Part shown: piece after piece, positions 30,015 to 39,709 of the stretch | Layout: every line of letters begins with the position of its first letter | How positions within the stretch are numbered: position 1 is the stretch's first letter | Assembly: GCA_030428565.1 (NCBI GenBank) | Contig: JAUIDR010000008.1 | Location: forward strand, 1-64,000 | Source: Alphaproteobacteria bacterium | Lineage (GTDB): Bacteria; Pseudomonadota; Alphaproteobacteria; UBA7985; JAUIBT01 | DNA: 64,000 nt | Direction: 5' to 3' | Made by a program: the position numbers and the translations under genes | Notes under the pieces: generated by a model | Told to the model about the DNA's origin: nothing | The model's database searches: none | The model's input: the letters and a program-made list of their open reading frames with translations, nothing else

Positions 30015-31367
30015 CTAGACCAAGCCGAAACGCTCGTCTTCGAAGGGGTAGGCCGACATGAGCTCTACCCCGGTCTCAGTCACGATCAGTTGTTCTTCCA
30101 GCTTGACGCACTCTCGCCCGTTAACCTTGCCGATTAGGCTCTCAACCGTCAGACACATGCCAGGCTCGATCACCCCGTCATAGCCAACCTTCTGGACATC
30201 GGCAGGATAGTAAATCGAGGGGTATTCATCGCATTGACCGACGCCGTGGCTAATGACCGAATAGCGGTTGGCCTGAAATTCGTCGGGCAAGACAAAAGCT
30301 TGCTGGCTGTACTCCAAGTAGGACAGGCCTGGCTTGATAACGTCCAGGTTGTAGGCGATCTGCTCGCGCGCCATTTTGTAGAGTTCGCGTTGTTCGCTCG
30401 TCGCTTCGCGGTCGCCCGCCAGCCAGGTGCGCGAGATATCGCACATGTAGCCCCAAGCGCCGACCAGATCGGTATCAAAGGCGACGATATCCCCGTTTTC
30501 GACCCGCCGTGATGAGCATTCCTGGAACCAAGGATTTGTGCGCGGCCCTGAGGCCAGCAAGCGCGTTTCAATCCACTCGCCGCCGCGCGCGATGTTCTCA
30601 CGGTGCAGGACCGCCCACAGCTCTTGCTCCGAAATTCCGGGCACCAGCGCATCTTGCATGCGGCGCATGGCGACCTCGGTCGCATGGGTGACGCAGCGTA
30701 GCGCTTTGATCTCGTCCGCGCCCTTGATCGCGCGCGCTTGTTCGGCGACCATTTGGCCATCATAGAGCTGCCAGCCCTTGGCTTCCAGCGCCTTGCTGCC
30801 GTGCAGCTCCAACTTATCGACCGCCAGGCGCTTGCTTGCACCCATGTGCTTGGCCAGCAAATCGTGGACTTCATCGGCCCAGCGCCCCGCCGCTTCTTCG
30901 GAGCGCTCGCCGGTTGCAAAGTAGTAGTAGGCCGTGGCGTTGCGGATTTCATCGACCAGCGGCAAATGGCTGTTCAAGTGCTCGCAGCCGTGAAAATCCC
31001 AGACCAGAACCGGGCCATCGACGAACACCAAGCAATAGCGTACCGCGTTGTGCAGGCACCAGACTTGCATGTTGGTGCTGTCGGTCGCATAGCGCACGTT
31101 CATCGGGTCATAGAATAAGCCCGCCGCACAGCCGTGTTCGGCAAGCTTGGCGCGCAAGCGCGACAGGCGGTAGTCGCGCAGGCTGGGAATGTGGGGCAGT
31201 TGCAGGCCGGCGCCCTTCCACTCACTGACCGCAGGCTCGCCCGGGCCCAAGTCGCCAAACGAGCCCAGGCCCAGGGTTTTCGCTGCATCGGGCAAGTCAT
31301 CGCGATGGCGGAAATTGTCCGGATGGACGCGGGTTTGGTAGCTGCGCCGATTATCTGCCTGGCTCAT
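30015..31367 (-). CDS. M24 (creatinase/Xaa-Pro aminopeptidase-fold) metalloprotein, DddP-like
   Basis: FDTDLVGAWGYMCDISRTW, SHGVGQCDEYPSIYYP, TVESLIG, VKLEEQLIV give the M24 metal-ligand set; length about 450 aa. Confidence 0.75.
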   Translation of the reverse strand: MSQADNRRSYQTRVHPDNFRHRDDLPDAAKTLGLGSFGDLGPGEPAVSEWKGAGLQLPHIPSLRDYRLSRLRAKLAEHGCAAGLFYDPMNVRYATDSTNMQVWCLHNAVRYCLVFVDGPVLVWDFHGCEHLNSHLPLVDEIRNATAYYYFATGERSEEAAGRWADEVHDLLAKHMGASKRLAVDKLELHGSKALEAKGWQLYDGQMVAEQARAIKGADEIKALRCVTHATEVAMRRMQDALVPGISEQELWAVLHRENIARGGEWIETRLLASGPRTNPWFQECSSRRVENGDIVAFDTDLVGAWGYMCDISRTWLAGDREATSEQRELYKMAREQIAYNLDVIKPGLSYLEYSQQAFVLPDEFQANRYSVISHGVGQCDEYPSIYYPADVQKVGYDGVIEPGMCLTVESLIGKVNGRECVKLEEQLIVTETGVELMSAYPFEDERFGLV

Positions 31368-31543
31368 AGTCCCTCCTCAATGCCGCTGACCTGGGGGTCA
31401 ACGGACCTTTATGCTGTTTTGGGGAGACTGAGCCAGGCGGGCGCATCCGTCTTGCCTAGATACAGACAAGCCAGGTCGCGAACAGCGAAAACCGCCGCCC
31501 GGGACCGGACGACGGCCTTCATTTTTGGGCGGAGGTCAGCGCA

Positions 31544-34306
31544 TCAATGCTTACTTGAACCAAAGCTAAAGGTAGCTTTACCCGAACCGAAGCTAAAGGT
31601 GCCACTCTTTGACTTGGGCGAGCTCGACTTCGGCCAAACGCTGGTGTCATTGACCCCAGGCTTGATATAGAAGTCCACCACCGAGATCTTGTGGCGATAT
31701 CCGAAATCAGACTTGGGCCAACAGCGCGCATATTTGGTGGATTTCTTGGTCACGTAGGCAAAGCCGATGCAACCGCTTCCCATCACATTGCACTGCTCAG
31801 CGCACTCGGCCACGCCGACCTTGAGGCCTTTTTCGTAAATATCGTTGGCATGGCGCGATAGGTCGATATCGCGGTGTTTGCTATAGTCCAGATGGGCCTC
31901 GCGTTGGCAAACGATGCCAGAGCTGGAACCCAGCCAACCAATGGTCTGCACCAGCGCGCTATCGCTGGAAACGCCGAGGTTGGCGCCGGTCTGCTTATTG
32001 TAATTGCCAAGGGCCTTGCGCGATTTGGGGCCAAAGTCACCGTCGATCGCGCCGGTGTAGCAGCCGGCCGCTTTTAGATGTTGCTGAACAATGACATAGG
32101 CCTGATGCGCGCTCACGCATTCGTTGCCCAGATCGATCTGATCACAACGGCTCTCGAAAGTCTCGCGCAGTTGGTTAGCACGCTCTGTGACGCCGGGCAC
32201 GTCGGCAAAGACGACCGAGCATTCCTCAAGCACAGCAAAGCCTTCTTCTTGATTTTGCGGCAAGCGCTGTTCGGCGATGGCCATGCAAGCGTTGGCTTCC
32301 TCAACCCGTTGCACCTGTTGATCCAGCCGCTTGATTCGCTCTTCGATCACCGCCACTTCAGGCCCACAGATATTGAAGTCTTCCACAAAGGCTTCCAATT
32401 CGCGCCGGTCCTCGCTGACCACCGCTTCAAGATAGGCTTGCTGGCACTGGCCCAGGCGCTCGGTCAAATCGTCTAAAATGATTTGAGCTTCGGCGATTTG
32501 CACCGAACATGACGGATGGGCTGTAATGAAGCCGCTAATCTGGTCGGGATCGTTGCTTAGTGCCGCCGCTTGGAAGTCGGTCTCACAGACGTCTTTTTGC
32601 AGCTCGGTCTCCAGCGCCGCGATTTGCTGCTCGGCTTGTGTGACCGCGCGCTCGCAGTAGCTATAGCTGGCGACAAATCCGGTCAGCGCTGCGATTGTGG
32701 CGCTGTCACTGCCAAGGCCTGCCAAGCTGGCTTGGGTCTGGCAGAAGCCAGCCAAGGCGGTCTTGGCTTTGCTCTCAATAATGCTGCATTCGGGATGGTC
32801 GCGGGTAAAACTGGCATAGAGCGCCCCCTGCACAGAAACGGGTTGGTCACTGATCTTCTCCAACTCACCATCGCAACGCGGGGTCAAATCCTCGGACTGA
32901 GCTACGCATTGTTCATCGCCCAGGCATTGGCAGGCGCTGGAATTAAAATCGCCAGTCGAGACGCAGGCTTGGATCGCCGCCGCGCCATAGCCGCACTCCA
33001 ATCGGCTCGCCAAGCGTTGCAGGCTGTTGATTCGCTTCTGTTCGACGATGCGGGTCAGCAGGCGTTGCTCGGCGCGACAGGTCTGCAAGCGCTGGCGCAA
33101 CTGGTTCATGCGTTGGAACAGCTTTTGATTGCCCTGGCAAAACTGGCAGGTGGCGGTGAAGTCGCGCACCTCATCGACCAGGCTGTTCAACTGGGCCGGA
33201 TCGCTGCTGGCCAGGTGCGGCATGGTCTTGTCGAGCAGCTCAAAGGCAACGAAATCTTCTTCATAGCGGCGCTGTTCATCGGTGGCATAGGTGGGGTAAA
33301 TCTCAGCGGGGTAGCTGACGATGACATCGCCATCATCCATGCCACTGAAGGTAGGGCGCTGGCGAAATCCCAATCCCGCTTGCGTTAGGCTAGCAACCTG
33401 TTGATTGACACGCCGGCTGACGTAGGCCTCCAGCTCGCTTGCCGTGACTTGGAAATCTTTGTCTTTATCGGCCGCGCCACCGTGCAATGCGGACAACAGC
33501 GCATCGGTAAATACCCCACGCTCAAACCGATCGTCCCAGACCGCAAAATCGGTATCGGGGGAGGTCGCCGCCCACAGGCGGATGTCGTTCAATTCCAATT
33601 CGACCGCTTTACCCAGTGGCGGCGCTGAAACGCCAGGCAACAGGCCCTTGGCGTTACCATCGGCGCTGGGGTTCAAGCCGGAAAAGCAAGACTCGAGCAC
33701 CAAGGTAATTCGCCCGTCGCGCATGGCGTCTTGCTGCAAGCGTTGCAGGCTCGCGCGCAGATCATCCACCGCATAGGCTTGGCGCGCCAAAAAGGCTTGA
33801 TCGGGGTTGGCGTCAACGGGCAGCAAATAGTTCTTGGCCGCTCCTGAGGCCGGCGCATCGTGGGTGCCGTGGCCCGCATAATAGATATAAAGATCGGTGT
33901 CGGGCGCATTGATATAATTTCGAATACTGCCAAGGCGTTGGGCATCGCCGAACAGCTCGTTCATAGCGTTGGTACCCAAGTCTTTCAGATGCACGACGCG
34001 CGCGTTTAGAACGTCGGTGGCAAAATCGACAAAGGCTTGAGCGTCACGTTCAGCGTAGGCCACATCATCGGTCTGTTGGTATTCGGTGTTGGAGATGACC
34101 AGCGCGACGGTCTGGCTATAGGCCCAGGCGGTCCCGCCGTTTAGAGCCAAGGCCAGACCAGCGACCAAGCCACCAAACAACAACCGCGCCTGGCGCAGCA
34201 GCTTGGCACGGCCCTCTGGTCGCGTTGAACCCCCGTGCTCGCGGGCACGAAGCCGCGCCCATTGCTTGATCGCTCGCATCGAAGTCCGTTCGTTTTGCAT
34301 GACCAT
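31544..34306 (-). CDS. exported caspase-like (peptidase C14) protein with peptidoglycan-binding-like and PAN/apple-like C-terminal domains
   Basis: Signal/TM segment, YYAGHGTHDAP (His), LVLESCFSGLNPSADG (Cys), CYTGAIDGDFGPKSRKALGNYN, C-terminal Cys-rich AECAEQCNVMGSGCIGFAYV...ARCWPKSDFGY. Confidence 0.85.
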   Translation of the reverse strand: MVMQNERTSMRAIKQWARLRAREHGGSTRPEGRAKLLRQARLLFGGLVAGLALALNGGTAWAYSQTVALVISNTEYQQTDDVAYAERDAQAFVDFATDVLNARVVHLKDLGTNAMNELFGDAQRLGSIRNYINAPDTDLYIYYAGHGTHDAPASGAAKNYLLPVDANPDQAFLARQAYAVDDLRASLQRLQQDAMRDGRITLVLESCFSGLNPSADGNAKGLLPGVSAPPLGKAVELELNDIRLWAATSPDTDFAVWDDRFERGVFTDALLSALHGGAADKDKDFQVTASELEAYVSRRVNQQVASLTQAGLGFRQRPTFSGMDDGDVIVSYPAEIYPTYATDEQRRYEEDFVAFELLDKTMPHLASSDPAQLNSLVDEVRDFTATCQFCQGNQKLFQRMNQLRQRLQTCRAEQRLLTRIVEQKRINSLQRLASRLECGYGAAAIQACVSTGDFNSSACQCLGDEQCVAQSEDLTPRCDGELEKISDQPVSVQGALYASFTRDHPECSIIESKAKTALAGFCQTQASLAGLGSDSATIAALTGFVASYSYCERAVTQAEQQIAALETELQKDVCETDFQAAALSNDPDQISGFITAHPSCSVQIAEAQIILDDLTERLGQCQQAYLEAVVSEDRRELEAFVEDFNICGPEVAVIEERIKRLDQQVQRVEEANACMAIAEQRLPQNQEEGFAVLEECSVVFADVPGVTERANQLRETFESRCDQIDLGNECVSAHQAYVIVQQHLKAAGCYTGAIDGDFGPKSRKALGNYNKQTGANLGVSSDSALVQTIGWLGSSSGIVCQREAHLDYSKHRDIDLSRHANDIYEKGLKVGVAECAEQCNVMGSGCIGFAYVTKKSTKYARCWPKSDFGYRHKISVVDFYIKPGVNDTSVWPKSSSPKSKSGTFSFGSGKATFSFGSSKH

Positions 34307-34710
34307 ATCGCTTTCCTCATCCGTTTCATCGTGTGCGGCGCCCCTTTCAGCCCTCTTAACGATCCAAGAAGGGCATCGCCAAGGGGGTTGGCCGATTATC
34401 GCTTTTGCCGCGACGCCCCGGTTCTGCTTGGGCCGCTTTTCTTGTTAGGCTTATATTCTGACTGGCCTCTTTTCGGGTGGACCTTCGCAGCCCGACCAGG
34501 CCACAAGCTTTGAGCTGACCTTATGACGCCTTGCACACGGGCATGACATGTAAGACTATAGTCCGAGCATGGAATAATTTGGATGGAAATTGCCAATTTG
34601 CCCGCTGAGCCCCCAGCTTGGGCGTCACTAAGGCGTGAGCTGCCACCAAATGCGGGCAAAGAAGCTGATTTCTTTCTGGGTTTTCCACCTAATTGGGGCT
34701 GCCCCCTGGC

Positions 34711-34790
34711 CGCCTAAGGCAGGGCTACAACGCCTAAGGCAGGGCTACAATGCCTAAGGCAGGGTTGCAGCGCCTAAGGCAAGGCTACAA
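34711..34790. repeat. 4 x 20-bp direct repeat CGCCTAAGGCAGGGCTACAA containing palindrome GCCTAAGGC
   Basis: Units 34711-34730, 34731-34750 (identical), 34751-34770, 34771-34790; GCCTAAGGC conserved in all four at exact 20-bp spacing. Confidence 0.95.
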
Positions 34791-34846
34791 CAATGAGACC
34801 TCATACAAGAGCGTCCATGCTCAATGGAAATCAAGGGACGTATTAC

Positions 34847-37483
34847 ATGCCCCAAATCGAACCTAACACCCGCTCAATCGCCCGCGTACTAAACCGGTTT
34901 TCGACGGGCATTTGCTGGCGTTCGCGCGGTGCTGATCGCCCGCCCGTCCACCGTCGATTGCTGGACCTAGCAGTACTGTTAAACCTGGCGCTGCTAAACC
35001 TGGTGCTGCTCATGCCCAACGCAGCGCGGGCGCAAGACACCGCGCCACCGGTCGGCGAGCCCTTTTTTAGTCAGCGTGTGGCTATCGTTATCGCCAACCA
35101 AGCCTATGCGCAGACCGATGATATCGCTTTCGCCGCCCACGACGCCGAAGCCTTTGCCTTGTTTGCTAACGAAGTGCTGGGCGCACAAGTCCACCGCTTC
35201 GATAATTTAGGCACGAACCGCCTGCGCGAGCTGTTTGGCGATGAGCGGCGTCTTGGCAGCTTGGCCAATTTCGTCTTGGCGCCCGACACTGATCTTTACA
35301 TTTACTACGTCGGTCACGGCACCCACGATTCCCCCAACGATCCCAGCCTGACACAGAATTACTTGCTACCTGCCGATGCAAACCCGGATCAAAAATTTCT
35401 TTCTGACCAAGCGCTTAGTCTAAACGACTTGCAAGCGGCCTTAAAAAACTTGCAGAGCCAGCGCTTGACCAAAGGCCGCATTACGCTGGTGCTTGAGTCC
35501 TGTTTTTCGGGCCTCTCGCCAAGCGCTGACGGCAGCCAGTCCAGCGGTTTGGTACGCGGGGTCTCAGCGCCACCGCTCGGCCGCGCAGCCGCCGTTGACC
35601 TGCCCGACATTCGCCTGTGGGCGGCGACCTCCCCCGATACCGACTTTGCGGTCTGGGATACCGAGTTTCAACGCGGAATCTTTACCGATGCCCTGATGTC
35701 GGCGCTGCACGATGGCAAGGCCGACCTAAACGGCGATTTCCAGGTGACTGCGGGCGAAATGCGCTCGGCTGTAACCGCCACCATCTCGCGGCGACTGGCG
35801 CGCCTGGCCGCCAGTGGCCAGACCAGCGCCTTCCAACAGCGTCCCAGCTTTACCGGCATGAGCGATAGCGAGGTGGTGCTGCGCTATGAAGGCGGGGTCT
35901 ATCCCAGCTATGGCCTGAACCAAGAGCGCGCATTTATCGAAGCTTTCCGCAACGATGAGCTGATGGCGGCGGCCAATCAATCGCTGAGCTCCAGCGATCC
36001 GCAAGCCATTGCCGACACCTTGGATTTGCTACGCAGCTTTAGCCTAACCTGCGAATTCTGCGATGAGGAAGGCCAACGCGCCGCCCTGCAAGCGCAAATC
36101 AACCAGCTCAGTGCCCGCGCCAGCGCCTGCAAAGTCGAAAGCGACCTACAGCAAAGCTTCGTGACATCTGGCGCCCTGGCTCGCATGAGCTTTTTGATCG
36201 ACCGCTGCGAATGCTGCCCTCAAAAAGAGCAAATGCAAGCCTGCATCGATAGCGGACAAGCCGACAGCCCCGCCTGCCAATGCCTTGCCGGGCAAGATTG
36301 CCCGGATCCGGCGCCAAGCGGCGATGCACTGACCGCTTCTGCGGGCGACGATGCCAACAGCCAACAAGGTGGTGGCCAAACCGGCGGCCAGCTCGCAAAT
36401 ACAGGGCCAACCAAAACAGGCCCTTCCGATCAAGCGCCCGCTTTGTCTCCCGCCTTCCAAGCGGCGTTGGACTTGATGCCCAACCCCTCACGCTGTCAGG
36501 ATTGGGACGATTTCCTGAACGTCTGGCAAAATCATCCCAAAGCCCCCGACGATCTAAGCGAATACCAAGCGACCCGCCACACTGTCTGTGAGGTCGAACA
36601 GCAGGTCTTGCGCCAGCGTTTTGATGCCGAGCTTTCGGCTCTGCGGTTTGATGGCAGTTGCCAGCAATGGCGTGATTTCGGCGACAATTGGCTAGCGCAA
36701 ACGAAGAACGGGGCCCTAAACTTTGATATCACCGCCGAGCTGCGCCGCGCCGAGCAACTAGCCCACGACGCCTGCGCGCGCGAAGAACAGCGCGCCAGCG
36801 AAGACTGCATAGCCAGTGCCCTGCAATCGACCAACAACAAGACCGCCTTGCTGCGCCGTTGCGGAGCTCGATTTGCGAGCGTGCCCGGACTGCCCGAGGA
36901 AATCGAACGGCTGATCGAGCGCTATAGCTGCCAAGGCATCGATCTAAACGGCACCTGCATCAGCCGTGAACAAGCCTACCGGCGCCTGCAGCTCGCGCTC
37001 AGCAATACCAACTGCTATCAAGGCAATCTTGATGGCCAATATAATGCAGAGACCCGCAGCGGCTTGGCCAAATTCTCCAAGGCAACAGGCCAGCATTTGC
37101 CGGTGACATCAGCGCAGACCCTTGCCCAAGCCATCACGGTCGTTGAACAAAGCGCGGGTTTTTGGGTCTGCCAACCCGTCGTCACCAAGCGGCGCTGCAC
37201 GATCGCGCGGGTCAACTCCAACATCGCTTCGATCTCGAACTACAATCACAGCAGCGGGCGCGGCTTCCTGGCGGTTCGAACGGGCTGTACGACCAGAGCC
37301 AGCCAAATCGGCGAGCTTTATCGCGGTGATTTGGTCGAAATCACCGGCAAGGAGGGCTCCTGGTATCGCGTGGCCTGCATAGATGGACGTTGCCTGACGC
37401 CCAAATGGGGCCGGCCGGACCCGGAGGGCTGCTCCTACGGCAAGTATTTGACCATCGTCAACACCGATGCTCGCTGTGATTGA
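34847..37483 (+). CDS. exported caspase-like (peptidase C14) protein with peptidoglycan-binding-like and SH3b-like C-terminal domains
   Basis: Signal-like segment LAVLLNLALLNLVLLMPNAARAQ; YYVGHGTHDSP; LVLESCFSGLSPSADG; CYQGNLDGQYNAETRSGLAKFS; VRTGCTTRASQIGELYRGDLVEITGKEGSWYRVACIDGRCL. Confidence 0.85.
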   Translation: MPQIEPNTRSIARVLNRFSTGICWRSRGADRPPVHRRLLDLAVLLNLALLNLVLLMPNAARAQDTAPPVGEPFFSQRVAIVIANQAYAQTDDIAFAAHDAEAFALFANEVLGAQVHRFDNLGTNRLRELFGDERRLGSLANFVLAPDTDLYIYYVGHGTHDSPNDPSLTQNYLLPADANPDQKFLSDQALSLNDLQAALKNLQSQRLTKGRITLVLESCFSGLSPSADGSQSSGLVRGVSAPPLGRAAAVDLPDIRLWAATSPDTDFAVWDTEFQRGIFTDALMSALHDGKADLNGDFQVTAGEMRSAVTATISRRLARLAASGQTSAFQQRPSFTGMSDSEVVLRYEGGVYPSYGLNQERAFIEAFRNDELMAAANQSLSSSDPQAIADTLDLLRSFSLTCEFCDEEGQRAALQAQINQLSARASACKVESDLQQSFVTSGALARMSFLIDRCECCPQKEQMQACIDSGQADSPACQCLAGQDCPDPAPSGDALTASAGDDANSQQGGGQTGGQLANTGPTKTGPSDQAPALSPAFQAALDLMPNPSRCQDWDDFLNVWQNHPKAPDDLSEYQATRHTVCEVEQQVLRQRFDAELSALRFDGSCQQWRDFGDNWLAQTKNGALNFDITAELRRAEQLAHDACAREEQRASEDCIASALQSTNNKTALLRRCGARFASVPGLPEEIERLIERYSCQGIDLNGTCISREQAYRRLQLALSNTNCYQGNLDGQYNAETRSGLAKFSKATGQHLPVTSAQTLAQAITVVEQSAGFWVCQPVVTKRRCTIARVNSNIASISNYNHSSGRGFLAVRTGCTTRASQIGELYRGDLVEITGKEGSWYRVACIDGRCLTPKWGRPDPEGCSYGKYLTIVNTDARCD

Positions 37484-37751
37484 GGCCGGTGCTGCCCTGC
37501 GTGCCGACGCAAACACGCTGCGATTAGCGGCACAGCCCGAAAAGTTTGGGGCTCGCATACGCTGGGTCGCCCGCACACTCAGCACCGTTTGCGCAACCTC
37601 TATCGCATATGGACCTGGCGTTTCCACTGATCGATAAACCGGCGTGCTTGCCTTGGCTCCGGCGGTGTCTTAGCAGCCTGTCAAGCCCGGCGACAGCCTG
37701 CGCAGAATAGCAAACACAGCATAACGAACTCAGAACAACAAAGATCCAACC

Positions 37752-39488
37752 ATGATCCGCTTCTTATCCTCGCCTCGAATTTTTGCCGTCGATTGGAAGG
37801 GCCTCATGCTGGCCGCTTTGGCCATGGCAACAGCGCTGCTACTGAGCGGCGGCGGTGCCAGCGCTCAAAACCCTCCACCCTTGGGTCAAGCCGCGCCCGG
37901 CGTGCGCAGTTCGGGCCCCGCCGCTGGCCCCGCTTTGGACCTGCCCGAGCGGATCGCTGCCGACATCGCCTTTGGTTTTATTCGCCTGCTCAAGAGCCCC
38001 GGCTGCATCGCGCCTGATTATCAAGTCGCGGTCCTCAACCCCTTATTCGAGGGCAACGCGCGCGCCAACCTTTCCCAGCTCCAACTCGACCGCATCAAGA
38101 CCATTGTGCAAGACGCTGTGACCAAAGCGCACTTGCCGCTGGCTTCCATCGGTGAAGGCGGCGATGTCAGCATCTTGGTCGGACTGTCGGGGGCCACCGA
38201 CAGCGAAGCCCGCCAGCGAATTGCCCAAATCGAGGGCGCCTTCGCCCTGATGGCGCAAGTCGAGGTGCAGAGCGCTATCCGCAATCGCGCAAATATCAAA
38301 ATCAAGCTGTTTGATCGCAACGTGCAGTGCCTTGAAGTCGCCGGAGAATACCAAGTGCGCGTCGATGAACCTTGGTTGCGCGAATATGCTGCCAGTCAGG
38401 CGCGCCTGATCGCGCAGTTGGTGCGCACGCAAGGCGGTCAGCTTGTCTACATCCCGCCGATTGAGAACTATGACGGTGACCAACTGAAGAGCGGCGGCGG
38501 TTCGTGCGGCCCCGCCTTCCGCGAGGCCCTGGCCAGCTTCTTGCAGCGCGAACATCAGCTACGCATCAGCCTTTCGCCCAGTGAAAGCCTACACCTACAA
38601 ATCAAGGTCGATGCCAGCGATGGCAGCCAGATTGTCGGCACAGACGGCGAGTCCATTTACGCGACCAAGTTTTCCTTGATCAAGGACGGGGTCGAAGAAC
38701 TCATTTCCACCCCCTCAACCCGCGTCAAGGCCTTCCGCTGCAATCTTGATGCGATCCCGCGCGACAGCGACAATGATGGCCTAAGCGACAAGGACGAACG
38801 CCAGCTCGGCACCGATCCGAACGCGGCAGACAGCGACAGTGACGGCATCAATGACAACGATGAAATAGCGCTGTTTAAGACCAACCCGCTAAGCGCGGAC
38901 AGCGACCGCGGCGGCAAGAGCGATAAACGCGAGCTGGAGCTGGGCCTAGACCCCATTGACAGCAAGGACGACCAAGCTGGGCCTTTGGCACTTAGTGAAA
39001 TTATGGTCGTGCGCCACCCATCGCCCGTGCGCAGTCAGCAGGATCAGATTGACATTCGTTGGGGTGAGAAGCTGCGCTTTACCCTGCTCAACGACGGCGA
39101 GCAGACCCAAAGCGCCCTCTGCCTTGCCAACGATGACAGCAACGAGACCTTTTTGCTGAGCCAAGCGCCGATGGCTTTGAAGGCCAGCGATGAAGCCAGC
39201 GGCGGCGCGCCCGGGCAGCTCTTCTACCCCGAGCAAGCCGCGGCCTTTGACTTTACGGTCGGCCAAATAGGCATGACCGGCGAATACGAGTTCTTTGTCC
39301 AATGCCTAACGCACACTGCTTGGAGCAAGAAGGCACTGGACGCCTGGTCACAAGCCTTCGACCAGCAACTTGATGATCGCGGCGAACCCTACAACCCGCA
39401 ATCCAGTGACGTGACGGAGATCTTGCTGGCTGTGCTGCGCAATGAAGTTGGCTTTGGCGAAATGCTGCTCCAGGTCAGCGTGCGCTAG
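37752..39488 (+). CDS. secreted protein with thrombospondin type-3-like Ca2+-binding repeats and a DUF4384-like C-terminal domain
   Basis: Signal peptide; DSDNDGLSDKDERQLGTDPNAADSDSDGINDNDEIALFKTNPLSADSDRGGKSDKRELELGLDP; then IRWGEKLRFTLLNDGEQTQSALCLANDDSNETFLL. Confidence 0.75.
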   Translation: MIRFLSSPRIFAVDWKGLMLAALAMATALLLSGGGASAQNPPPLGQAAPGVRSSGPAAGPALDLPERIAADIAFGFIRLLKSPGCIAPDYQVAVLNPLFEGNARANLSQLQLDRIKTIVQDAVTKAHLPLASIGEGGDVSILVGLSGATDSEARQRIAQIEGAFALMAQVEVQSAIRNRANIKIKLFDRNVQCLEVAGEYQVRVDEPWLREYAASQARLIAQLVRTQGGQLVYIPPIENYDGDQLKSGGGSCGPAFREALASFLQREHQLRISLSPSESLHLQIKVDASDGSQIVGTDGESIYATKFSLIKDGVEELISTPSTRVKAFRCNLDAIPRDSDNDGLSDKDERQLGTDPNAADSDSDGINDNDEIALFKTNPLSADSDRGGKSDKRELELGLDPIDSKDDQAGPLALSEIMVVRHPSPVRSQQDQIDIRWGEKLRFTLLNDGEQTQSALCLANDDSNETFLLSQAPMALKASDEASGGAPGQLFYPEQAAAFDFTVGQIGMTGEYEFFVQCLTHTAWSKKALDAWSQAFDQQLDDRGEPYNPQSSDVTEILLAVLRNEVGFGEMLLQVSVR

Positions 39489-39709
39489 GGCCGATCGCGG
39501 ATTATTTTCGCTGGCCAGCGCTTGCGATTGCAGTTTTCGCTCTCCCTTGCCCACTGACGTGATGCCTAACACTGCAAAAGCGGAGCGGCACACGAACGAG
39601 CGGCTGCCAAAGCACTCCCTACTCATGCGGCACCTGCCGCCCCTGACCGGTTGGCCTTTGACCCGGATCGGATGACCTGCCCTTCGCCTCAAGAACGGAG
39701 CTAACGCCC

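Noticed and set aside
32570-33388. 272-aa plus-strand ORF within the first caspase gene
   Set aside because: Antisense to the caspase-like protein; composition is a mirror of the coding frame.
34711-34790. CRISPR interpretation of the 20-bp repeats
   Set aside because: Repeats are directly contiguous with no unique spacers and no cas genes nearby.
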